From Spirochaetia bacterium (lineage in GTDB: Bacteria > Spirochaetota > Spirochaetia > PWKH01), in the NCBI GenBank assembly GCA_021736545.1, contig JAIPFS010000037.1, forward strand, positions 1 through 9,603: a stretch of DNA of 9,603 bases, read 5' to 3'. The translations under genes and the position numbers were made by a program. This document shows, one piece after another, positions 1-6,282 of this stretch; position 1 is the stretch's first letter; each line of letters begins with the position of its first letter. The notes under the pieces were generated by a model. The model was not told where the DNA came from. It searched no databases and saw only the letters and a list, made by a program, of their open reading frames with translations.

Positions 1-159
1 TATTACATAAACAAACGAATCATGCAGATTCCAAATCAATCGGTACTGGTAGTATTGGATGATATTATGACAACAGGAAATACACTTATAACTTGTATGG
101 AGAAAATAAAAGAAGCTTTTGCAGGTAATGTTTTTGGGCTTGCCCTTTTCATGGATTGA
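1..159 (+). CDS. ComF-like phosphoribosyltransferase, C-terminal fragment (5' end outside window)
   Basis: Frame 1 is open from the window edge to a TGA at 157-159 and gives the last 52 residues of a protein. The fragment carries a classic PRPP-binding loop, VLVVLDDIMTTGNTL (fragment residues 15-29): four hydrophobic residues, an Asp-Asp pair, then TTG-x-TL. This is the signature of type I phosphoribosyltransferases. The short tail after it (a helix, one more strand, then the stop) fits the ComF/amidophosphoribosyltransferase-like group, whose PRPP loop lies close to the C-terminus. ComF proteins are linked to DNA uptake in naturally competent bacteria, but many homologues have no defined role, and the substrate cannot be read from this piece. 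It is followed by an intrinsic terminator, so it probably ends the preceding transcription unit. The PRTase fold is well supported; the ComF subfamily is an inference. Confidence 0.8.
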   Translation, partial: YYINKRIMQIPNQSVLVVLDDIMTTGNTLITCMEKIKEAFAGNVFGLALFMD

Positions 160-186
160 CTTCCTGCATTTATCTTGTTATATATT
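156..186 (+). promoter_or_regulatory. weak candidate promoter upstream of the terminator
   Basis: TTGACT at 156-161 matches the -35 consensus at 5 of 6 positions and overlaps the stop codon of the phosphoribosyltransferase gene. TATATT at 181-186 matches the -10 at 5 of 6, but with a long 19-nt spacer. TATATA at 179-184 gives a 17-nt spacer with 4 of 6. The region is very A+T rich, so chance matches are likely. If used, the transcript would start near 192 and run into the hairpin at 213-243 before rimP. Low confidence. Confidence 0.22.
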
Positions 187-201
187 ATTTATATAAAAAA
201 T

Positions 202-221
202 CTTCTTTTGGTAAAAAGGGG
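202..221 (+). promoter_or_regulatory. possible antiterminator hairpin overlapping the terminator's 5' arm
   Basis: CTTCTTTT (202-209) can pair with AAAAGGGG (214-221) around a GGTA loop (210-213). This gives 8 consecutive pairs including two G-U wobbles. The 3' arm is the same stretch that forms the 5' arm of the terminator at 213-242, so the two hairpins exclude each other. This is the geometry of an attenuator, but pyrimidine and A/T runs beside terminators can produce it by chance and this stem is much the weaker of the two. Confidence 0.25.
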
Positions 222-243
222 TCGATATACCGACCTCTTTTTT
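213..243 (+). terminator. intrinsic (Rho-independent) terminator
   Basis: The arm 213-224 (AAAAAGGGGTCG) pairs with 231-242 (CGACCTCTTTTT) around a 6-nt loop, ATATAC. That is 12 consecutive pairs with a single G-U wobble. The core next to the loop is G/C rich, and a run of six T (238-243) forms the end. The A run on the 5' side mirrors the T run, so it could also work on the other strand. It most likely ends transcription of the phosphoribosyltransferase gene, whose stop is 53 nt upstream. Confidence 0.9.
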
Positions 244-244
244 A

Positions 245-260
245 TGGTATAATGCAATTA
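245..260 (+). promoter_or_regulatory. extended -10 promoter of the rimP-nusA-infB operon
   Basis: TATAAT at 248-253 is a perfect -10 hexamer. TGG at 245-247 supplies the TGn extension, and the preceding bases give TATGnTATAAT. The expected -35 position (about 225-230) falls in the terminator loop and reads ATATAC, so there is no -35 match; extended -10 promoters commonly lack one. Counting six bases after the hexamer puts +1 at A260, the first base of the rimP ATG. It begins only 1 nt beyond the terminator's T run, which neatly separates the upstream unit from this operon. Confidence 0.75.
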
Positions 261-712
261 TGAATAACAATGTAGAAGGAAACCAACTTTATATTTCATT
301 GAACCCATTAATAAATAAGGCAGGATTTAAGATAGTTTCAATTAGTGAACAGAATATTAGTAAAGAACATCACATATATATTGTAATTTATGGAAAAAAT
401 CACAATACTACTATTAATGACTGCACTGAAGTTTATAAATTAATTTACCCGAGATTATCTGTTATGTTTGAAAATCGGGATATTCACCTTGAGGTCTCTT
501 CACCTGGGATAAACAGAAATATTAAGGATATTCATGAATTCTCTGTTTTCCTGGATCATTCCATAAAAATAATGACTGATAATGAATGGATTTACGGTAA
601 ATTAACTGGATACGGAAATTCGATAATTACATTGGAACAGGAGAATAATATTTTGAATATATCTGTTTCTAAGATAAAAAAAGCTAAATTAGTAAGTTGG
701 CGGGAGGATTGA
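260..712 (+). CDS. rimP: ribosome maturation factor RimP
   Basis: RimP binds the 30S subunit during assembly and is needed for efficient maturation of 16S rRNA. At 150 residues the length is normal for the family. The N-terminal alpha/beta domain (about 1-86) ends in the family motif VSSPGINR (79-86). An Sm-like beta-barrel domain follows (about 90-147, IKIMTDNEWIYGKLTGYGNSI region). ATG 260 is chosen because no other usual start codon occurs between the upstream in-frame stop (212-214) and the conserved domain. It has no Shine-Dalgarno sequence: the bases before it are the -10 box and an A/T-rich spacer. The likely +1 coincides with the start codon, suggesting a leaderless message. The gene is first in the operon, as rimP usually is beside nusA, and its stop is 3 nt before the nusA start. 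Identification is firm; leaderless initiation is inferred. Confidence 0.93.
   Translation: MNNNVEGNQLYISLNPLINKAGFKIVSISEQNISKEHHIYIVIYGKNHNTTINDCTEVYKLIYPRLSVMFENRDIHLEVSSPGINRNIKDIHEFSVFLDHSIKIMTDNEWIYGKLTGYGNSIITLEQENNILNISVSKIKKAKLVSWRED
702..707 (+). promoter_or_regulatory. Shine-Dalgarno site for nusA
   Basis: GGGAGG lies inside the last codons of rimP, 8 nt before the nusA ATG at 716. It is a strong site with good spacing and fixes the nusA start. Its position in the rimP 3' end and the 3-nt gap between stop and start suggest translational coupling. Confidence 0.8.
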
Positions 713-715
713 CAG

Positions 716-2326
716 ATGGCTGCCGGTTTGAGTGAGGCAATAAGAAGCCTTGTAAGCGATAAAGGAATCTCTGAAGAATTGATAATAAAAACTATAGAAG
801 ACTTTTTATTAGCCGCATATAAGAGAAAATTTGGTACTGTAGATAATGCCGTAGTCAAGTTCAGCGATGATGGAGATGAGGTATCTTTATATGCTCAGAA
901 GCAGATAGTTGAAGATGTTGAAGATCCTGTAGAAGAAATAGCTTTAGATGATGCTCTTGAGCTGAATAGTGAATGTGAATTAGGTGATGAACTGCTGATT
1001 GAGATTGATCCGAAGCAGTTTGACAGAATCTCTATTCAGAGTGCCAAACAGAAAGCAAGACAGACATTACGAGAAATCCAGAAAGATACATTATATTCGG
1101 AGTACAAGGGAAAAGAAGGAGAGATGATAATAGGATATTATCAAAGAGAGAAAAATGGTGATATCTTTATTGATCTCGGAAAAATTGAAGGTCTTCTACC
1201 TAAACGATACCAGTCACCCCGTGAATATTACCACCAAGGTGATAGAGTAAAATCATATATTTACAGTGTTGAAAAAGGGCAGCGAGGTCTGAGTGTAATA
1301 TTATCCAGAACCCATACAGAATTTGTAAAAAAGCTTTTTGAAGTTGAAGTCCCTGAAGTATATGATCATACTATTGAAATATACAAAATTGTCAGAGAAC
1401 CTGGTTATAGAACCAAAATGGCTGTTTATACAAATAGAGAGGAAGTTGATCCCGTCGGAGCTTGTGTGGGAATGAAAGGTACACGTATACAGACAATAGT
1501 AAAAGAGCTTGAAGGAGAAAAAATAGATGTACTTAGGTATGAAACTGATCCACATAAATTCATTAAAAATGCACTTTCTCCTGCAGAAGTTAAACAGGTC
1601 TATATATTGGACGAAACAAAACGTTCAGCACTTGCTGTTGTTGCGGACAACCAGCTGTCCTTAGCTATAGGAAAGCAAGGCCTCAATGTCAGGCTGGCAA
1701 ATAGATTAGTTGACTGGAATATTGATGTTAAGACTGAAGAACAATTTGCTGAGCTTGATGTTAATGTAGAATTGAGAAAAGGAATAGATGCACTGTTCAA
1801 CGAAGAACATTTTGAACAAGAGCAGGAACCTGAAGAAGAATATATCGAAGTAGAAAAATTATCAGATATACCTGAAATAGATGCAGCTGTTGTAAATATT
1901 TTAAAAGAAAATGGTATTGAAGCAATTGAAGACTATATTAATACTGAAGAGTCAGTATTGCTTTCATATTCAGGTATTGATGAGGAAGTCATTAAAAACC
2001 TCAATGAATTGGTCAATGAATATGTTGATATCATAGAAGAAGATTCCTTTTCAGAATTTGATGAAAATTATGAAGAAACTCCGGAAGATAGTAAAGAAGC
2101 AAGCGATGTATCCAATTCAAGCAATGAACAGTATGATGATGAAGAAACAATAGAAGAAGCAATAGAAGAAGAGACAGTGGAAGAAGAGACGTATCTTTGT
2201 CCTGAATGCAGCGGAGAAATTACTGCTGATATGTCAGTATGTCCACATTGCGGTGTCGGATTAAGCTTTGAGTATGAAGAGGACACTGCAGAAACAGAAG
2301 AAGAAAAAACTTCAGACAAAGAGTAA
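716..2326 (+). CDS. nusA: transcription termination/antitermination factor NusA with C-terminal zinc ribbon
   Basis: NusA binds RNA polymerase and nascent RNA and modulates pausing, intrinsic termination and antitermination. Domains in order: RNAP-binding N-terminal domain (about 1-130); S1 domain (about 135-198); KH1 with GMKG at 252-255 inside DPVGACVGMKGTRIQ; KH2 with GKQG at 319-322 inside LAIGKQGLNVRLANR. The linker motif REPGYRTKMAVYT (227-239) is also conserved. After the KH core, an acidic linker (363-380) leads to one helix-hairpin-helix segment resembling an AR repeat (about 381-442). Then comes a strongly acidic, probably disordered stretch (438-492) and a C-x2-C-x10-C-x2-C zinc ribbon (C495, C498, C509, C512), followed by an acidic tail. 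At 536 residues it is longer than the core-only NusA of Firmicutes. It starts at ATG 716 behind GGGAGG. The core assignment is firm; zinc binding is inferred from the cysteine spacing. Confidence 0.97.
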   Translation: MAAGLSEAIRSLVSDKGISEELIIKTIEDFLLAAYKRKFGTVDNAVVKFSDDGDEVSLYAQKQIVEDVEDPVEEIALDDALELNSECELGDELLIEIDPKQFDRISIQSAKQKARQTLREIQKDTLYSEYKGKEGEMIIGYYQREKNGDIFIDLGKIEGLLPKRYQSPREYYHQGDRVKSYIYSVEKGQRGLSVILSRTHTEFVKKLFEVEVPEVYDHTIEIYKIVREPGYRTKMAVYTNREEVDPVGACVGMKGTRIQTIVKELEGEKIDVLRYETDPHKFIKNALSPAEVKQVYILDETKRSALAVVADNQLSLAIGKQGLNVRLANRLVDWNIDVKTEEQFAELDVNVELRKGIDALFNEEHFEQEQEPEEEYIEVEKLSDIPEIDAAVVNILKENGIEAIEDYINTEESVLLSYSGIDEEVIKNLNELVNEYVDIIEEDSFSEFDENYEETPEDSKEASDVSNSSNEQYDDEETIEEAIEEETVEEETYLCPECSGEITADMSVCPHCGVGLSFEYEEDTAETEEEKTSDKE

Positions 2327-2355
2327 GTTACTAGATGATAAGGATAGGGTAATAT

Positions 2356-5004
2356 ATGGCAGAAGAAGAAAAAAACAATAAACCAAAGGCTACACTAATT
2401 AAACATAGAAAGAAACCTGCGGAAAAACCTGTAAATGCTGAAAAAGAGAGCTTCAAACAAGAAGCTGAGAAACCTCAGGAAAAGAAAAAAGTCGTTGTAG
2501 TCAAAAAGAAAAAAGTTCTCGTGAAAAAATCATCTTCAGCAGGTAAAAATACCCCTAAAACAATATCTAGTAAAAGTGAAAAAGAAGATATTGAAAAACA
2601 GAAAAGTAATAAAACACCACCAGAAGATAAAACAAAAATACATACAGCACCGACAGCTGAAACTGCAGCTCCGGCTGATAAAGCTGATGAATCTACTTTT
2701 CATAAGAAACGACCGCAGGAAACTCAAACACCGAAAAAATCTTATGTGTCTAAAACCGGATCCAGGCCAGCAAACAGACCTCAGCAAAATGCAGATACCA
2801 GAAGAGCTGGTAATTTCAATAGAAGTTCTCAATCTGAACGACCGGAAAGAAGACCTGAAAGACCTGAAAGACCTGAAAGAGGCAGTACTCCTCGAGGTGG
2901 TACACCTGGCAGACCTGGTTCCGGCTCTCCTGCAAATGCTAGCCGCAATAGGCCTCAGCCGAATAGACCGCAGGGCCAAGGAAGACCTCCACGTCCCGGA
3001 GCACCAAAAACAGGTAGACCCGGCGATAAATATCCTTCACCTAATAGAGGTAAAGCTCCGGCTCCCGCTGGCGGTAAAAAGCCTGGACCCAGCACTAAAA
3101 CAGAGATTGAAGATGCAGGAAAGGCTCAGAGAAAATCTCCTAAAAAAACATTTAAATCCAAAAAGCATGTAGATTATCAAAAGAAACATGAAAAAGTACC
3201 GGAAAGAGATTTTCAGATAAAGAAAAAAAATAAGAAAAAAACAAATCCTGTTCCAAAACAAATTGATATAATGGAAGTGATAACAGTTTCTGAGCTGGCA
3301 AAAAAGATGAATCTGAAAGCTTCAGAACTTATCAGTAAACTTATGGGAATGGGGATGATGGTTACCATTAACCAGCAGATAGATTCTGATACAGCTGAGA
3401 TTATTGCTGGAGAATACGGTTGTACGGTAAATATAGTTTCTTTATATGATGAGACAATAATCGAAACTGAAAAAGATTCAGATCAGGAACTAAAATCCAG
3501 ACCGCCGATTGTAACAGTTATGGGACATGTTGACCATGGGAAAACAAAATTGTTGGATGCTATCCGCTCTTCAGATGTTGTTGCTGGAGAGTATGGAGGC
3601 ATTACTCAGCATATAGGAGCCTCAACTGTTAAACTGCCTCAAGGCGATATTGTTTTCCTTGATACTCCAGGGCATTCAGCATTTACTCTCATGAGATCCC
3701 GTGGAGCACAGATAACGGACATTGTCATTCTTGTAGTTGCAGCCAATGATGGAGTTATGCCTCAGACAGTTGAAGCTATTAATCATGCAAAAGATGCTAA
3801 TGTCCCAATAATCGTTGCAATTAATAAAGTTGATTTACCTGAAGCTAATCCCGATCGTGTTAAGCAGCAGCTTTCTGAATATAATTTACTGCCGGAAGAT
3901 TGGGGTGGATCAACACTGTTTTGTGAAATATCTGCATTGAAGAATCAGGGTATAGAGGAGTTATTGGAAACAATACTGCTGCAGTCAGAAATCCTTGAAC
4001 TGACCTCAAATTATAACTGCAGAGCAGAAGGTAAAATCATTGAATCAAAAGTTGAGCATGGACGCGGGATTGTATCAACTGTGATAGTTCAAAGAGGTAC
4101 ATTAAGAGTTGGAGACCCCTTTGTAGCGGGTATTTACAGCGGAAAAGTTCGTGCCCTATTTAATGACAGGGGTTATAAAATTGACGAGGCAACACCTTCT
4201 ACCCCTGTTGAAATTCTTGGTTTTTCTGGTGGTATACCTAGTGCCGGAGCTCCATTTCAAGTAACTGAAAATGAACGCCAGTCTAGGCAGGTAGCTAGTA
4301 AAAGACAGGAATTAGAAAGGCAGGGGGAAGCCAGCAATATGAAGAAAGTTACCCTTGATAATCTATTCGATTCTATTCAGGAAGGTGAGATACAGGAATT
4401 TAAAGTAGTTATTAAAGGTGACGTACATGGTTCTGTAGAAGCCCTGCAGACAGCATTGGAGAAATTATCAACAAAAGAAATACGGCTTCATGTAATCCAT
4501 GCTTCAGCAGGAGCAATTGTTGAAAATGATATAAATTTAGCAATAGCTTCAAATGCAATTGTTATTGGTTTCAATGTTCGTCCTACCCCGAAAGCTCAAG
4601 CTTTAGCAGAAAAAGAAAAAATTGATATAAGAAAATATAATATTATTTATGATGTAGTAGATGATATTAAATTAGCAATGGAAGGGATGCTTTCACCTGA
4701 CTACAAAGAAAATGTAATTGGTCATGTTGAAATACGAGATATTATTAAAGTTCCCAAGATTGGCTTGATTGCTGGAAGCTATGTGTTAGATGGTAAAGTA
4801 AAAAGGAACTCCATGGTTCATGTTCTGCGTGATAATGTATTAATTCACACAGGTAAGATAAATTCTTTAAAACGATTTAAAGATGATGTTAAATCAGTAG
4901 ATGCAGGATATGAATGCGGCTTAGGAATTGAAAACTTTCAAGATATTCGCGAGAATGATATTCTTGAAGTATATGAGACTGTTGAGGTTAAAAAGAAATT
5001 ATGA
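2356..5004 (+). CDS. infB: translation initiation factor IF-2
   Basis: IF2 is the GTPase that places initiator fMet-tRNA on the 30S subunit and promotes 50S joining. The N-terminal extension (about 1-305) is low in complexity: Lys-rich with a [16 protein letters not shown] stretch (43-58), then Arg/Pro/Gly-rich with PER repeats (163-175), then Lys-rich again. An IF2-N domain starts near 309 ([12 protein letters not shown]). The G domain has G1 GHVDHGKT (390-397), a G2 region [10 protein letters not shown]3 DTPGH (436-440), G4 NKVD (490-493) and G5 SAL (526-528). Domains II, III and the tRNA-binding C-terminal domain follow to residue 882. ATG 2356 is preceded by a purine-rich AAGGATAGGG about 6 nt away and a 29-nt gap after nusA. 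Its stop overlaps the rbfA start (ATGA). No internal start with a good ribosome site was seen, so a shorter isoform is not supported. All five G motifs are intact. Confidence 0.98.
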   Translation: MAEEEKNNKPKATLIKHRKKPAEKPVNAEKESFKQEAEKPQEKKKVVVVKKKKVLVKKSSSAGKNTPKTISSKSEKEDIEKQKSNKTPPEDKTKIHTAPTAETAAPADKADESTFHKKRPQETQTPKKSYVSKTGSRPANRPQQNADTRRAGNFNRSSQSERPERRPERPERPERGSTPRGGTPGRPGSGSPANASRNRPQPNRPQGQGRPPRPGAPKTGRPGDKYPSPNRGKAPAPAGGKKPGPSTKTEIEDAGKAQRKSPKKTFKSKKHVDYQKKHEKVPERDFQIKKKNKKKTNPVPKQIDIMEVITVSELAKKMNLKASELISKLMGMGMMVTINQQIDSDTAEIIAGEYGCTVNIVSLYDETIIETEKDSDQELKSRPPIVTVMGHVDHGKTKLLDAIRSSDVVAGEYGGITQHIGASTVKLPQGDIVFLDTPGHSAFTLMRSRGAQITDIVILVVAANDGVMPQTVEAINHAKDANVPIIVAINKVDLPEANPDRVKQQLSEYNLLPEDWGGSTLFCEISALKNQGIEELLETILLQSEILELTSNYNCRAEGKIIESKVEHGRGIVSTVIVQRGTLRVGDPFVAGIYSGKVRALFNDRGYKIDEATPSTPVEILGFSGGIPSAGAPFQVTENERQSRQVASKRQELERQGEASNMKKVTLDNLFDSIQEGEIQEFKVVIKGDVHGSVEALQTALEKLSTKEIRLHVIHASAGAIVENDINLAIASNAIVIGFNVRPTPKAQALAEKEKIDIRKYNIIYDVVDDIKLAMEGMLSPDYKENVIGHVEIRDIIKVPKIGLIAGSYVLDGKVKRNSMVHVLRDNVLIHTGKINSLKRFKDDVKSVDAGYECGLGIENFQDIRENDILEVYETVEVKKKL
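2842..2880 (+). repeat. 9-bp tandem repeat within infB (Pro-Glu-Arg units)
   Basis: Three exact copies of CCTGAAAGA occupy 2854-2862, 2863-2871 and 2872-2880. A related unit, CCGGAAAGA (2842-2850), precedes them, separated by one AGA codon. The unit is in frame and encodes PER, giving [13 protein letters not shown] at IF2 residues 163-175. Copy-number change here would lengthen or shorten the disordered extension by three residues without breaking the frame. Confidence 0.9.
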
Positions 5005-5366
5005 GCGAATTTAAAGCGGAAAGGATAGCTTCATATATTCAGGAAGCTGTCTCTTCTCTAATTCTCCAGGGTGAACTGAAAGATCCGCGGATTAGCAGGT
5101 TCATACAGGTGAATAGAGTAGAAGTATCCCATGATACAAGCTCAGCAAAAGTATTTGTATCTACTTTTGAAGATGAAGAAGTGCTGAATTCTTCAACAAA
5201 AGCTTTACAATCTGCTGCTGGGTTTATTCAGAAAAAGATAGCTAAGCATGTAAAAACAAGAAATACACCAAGATTGATATTCATATCAGATAATTCTATA
5301 AAAAACAGTATAAAAGTAAATTCACTTATAGATCACCTGCATGATGAAGAAGATAGTGATGAATGA
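5001..5366 (+). CDS. rbfA: ribosome-binding factor A
   Basis: RbfA is a small cold-shock-linked factor that binds the 30S neck near helix 1 of 16S rRNA during late assembly. The 121-residue product has the family length and a type II KH fold. Recognisable parts are the N-terminal helix (RIASYIQEAVSSLI, 8-21), the conserved DPRI, the strand SAKVFVSTF, and the C-terminal KTRNTPRLIFISDNSI element that corresponds to the usual L/R-x-TP-x-L-x-F pattern. An acidic tail (DEEDSDE) ends it. The start ATG overlaps the infB stop (ATGA), and the nearest Shine-Dalgarno-like GAGG (4984-4987) is 13 nt away, so coupling to infB translation is the likely way it is initiated. Its own stop overlaps the truB start in the same manner. 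The infB-rbfA-truB order is common across bacteria and supports the call. Confidence 0.95.
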   Translation: MSEFKAERIASYIQEAVSSLILQGELKDPRISRFIQVNRVEVSHDTSSAKVFVSTFEDEEVLNSSTKALQSAAGFIQKKIAKHVKTRNTPRLIFISDNSIKNSIKVNSLIDHLHDEEDSDE

Positions 5367-6265
5367 ACAGTTCAGGAATAATTTTATTAAATAAAAGGCC
5401 CGGATACACGTCATTTTCCGAAATTCAAGAATTGAAAAAAAGATTCGGTTTAAAGAAAGTCGGCCATGCAGGGACTCTTGATAAGTTTGCTTCCGGTTTG
5501 CTTATTGTGTTATCCGGATACATGACTAAACTCAATCCTTATTTTACTCAAGCTTCCAAAACCTATATCACTGTTTTTAAATTTGGTGAAGAAACTGATA
5601 CATTAGATCCTCATGGAAGTATTATCAAACAAGATTCTGTACCAGATGAAGCAAGCATTAAAAATAGCTTAAGACATTTTACTGGTGAGATATATCAAAA
5701 ACCGCCAATATATTCAGCCATACATGTAAAGGGCCAAAGGGCTTATAAATCGGCTTTAAAAGGTGAAAATGTTGATATACCTGAAAGAAAGATTACTATT
5801 CAAAATATTTCAATTCTTTCCTGGAAGTCCCCATTCCTGAAACTATCCATTTCATGTTCAAAAGGAACCTACATTAGATCAATTGCTAGAGATTTAGGTG
5901 CTTACTCTGGAAGCTGTGCACATGTAACTGAATTAAAAAGGACTAGAATTGGTGATTTTTTCTTGGACAGAGCATTTACAGTAGACAATTTCACAGCAGA
6001 TGCAGGTATCATAAAAAAAAAGGAAGCTTTTAAATATCTAGAAGACTGTAAATTTTTTACTGTAAAGAATGAATATAAAGAAAAAGTTCTTCATGGAAAT
6101 GCTCCAAAAGAAAATTGGATCAAGGAGATGCAGAATCAGGAAAATTTCAATCATAATTTTTTATGTTTCTTTGATGAAAACGAAAATTTCCTTTGCATGT
6201 ACACTTATAATTCTTCAAATTGCAGTATTAAATCAATTTATGTAAATTCACAGTTTGAAACCTAA
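5363..6265 (+). CDS. truB: tRNA pseudouridine(55) synthase TruB
   Basis: TruB converts uridine 55 in the T-loop of tRNAs to pseudouridine and also acts as a tRNA chaperone. The catalytic motif GHAGTLDKFASGLL (34-47) contains the nucleophile D40. KTYITVFKFGEETDTLD (66-82) supplies the active-site tyrosine Y68 and the family T-D-T-x-D motif. KPPIYSAIHVKGQRAYK (113-129) and CSKGTYIRSIARDLG (165-179, probable active-site R172) are also standard. AHVTELKRTRIGDF completes the catalytic domain. The C-terminal 70 residues look like a poorly conserved PUA-type domain (VLHGNAPKENW, then FLCFFDENENFLCMY). At 300 residues the length is typical. The start overlaps the rbfA stop as ATGA with no good ribosome site, implying coupling. 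Oddities: Lys replaces the usual Pro after GTLD, and a nine-A run (6013-6021) encodes KKK at 218-220. Confidence 0.95.
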   Translation: MNSSGIILLNKRPGYTSFSEIQELKKRFGLKKVGHAGTLDKFASGLLIVLSGYMTKLNPYFTQASKTYITVFKFGEETDTLDPHGSIIKQDSVPDEASIKNSLRHFTGEIYQKPPIYSAIHVKGQRAYKSALKGENVDIPERKITIQNISILSWKSPFLKLSISCSKGTYIRSIARDLGAYSGSCAHVTELKRTRIGDFFLDRAFTVDNFTADAGIIKKKEAFKYLEDCKFFTVKNEYKEKVLHGNAPKENWIKEMQNQENFNHNFLCFFDENENFLCMYTYNSSNCSIKSIYVNSQFET

Positions 6266-6269
6266 TAGT

Positions 6270-6273
6270 GGAG
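6270..6273 (+). promoter_or_regulatory. Shine-Dalgarno site deciding the ribF GTG start
   Basis: GGAG at 6270-6273 sits 9 nt before GTG 6283, in the 17-nt gap after the truB stop. No ATG in the ribF frame lies between this site and the conserved [10 protein letters not shown] motif, so GTG is the supported start codon. Confidence 0.7.
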
Positions 6274-6282
6274 TATTGAAAA

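Noticed and set aside
275..301. Internal rimP start at TTG 299 using AAGGA at 276-280
   Set aside because: The spacing of 18 nt is too long, and starting there would cut off the first 13 residues. ATG 260 with the aligned promoter is the better start.
592..858. Reverse-strand open reading frames antisense to rimP, nusA, ribF and pnp
   Set aside because: They overlap well-supported conserved genes, and I see no family motifs in them.
2576..3172. 198-codon +2-frame open reading frame inside infB, and a 147-codon reverse-strand frame over 2536-2979
   Set aside because: Both arise from the biased Lys/Arg/Pro codons of the IF2 extension. They have no recognisable motifs or convincing ribosome sites and are shadows of infB.
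3271..3309. Possible internal IF2 start codons (ATG 3271 and ATG 3307) giving a short isoform lacking the N-terminal extension
   Set aside because: Neither has a convincing Shine-Dalgarno sequence at proper spacing, and ATG 3307 lies within the IF2-N domain itself.
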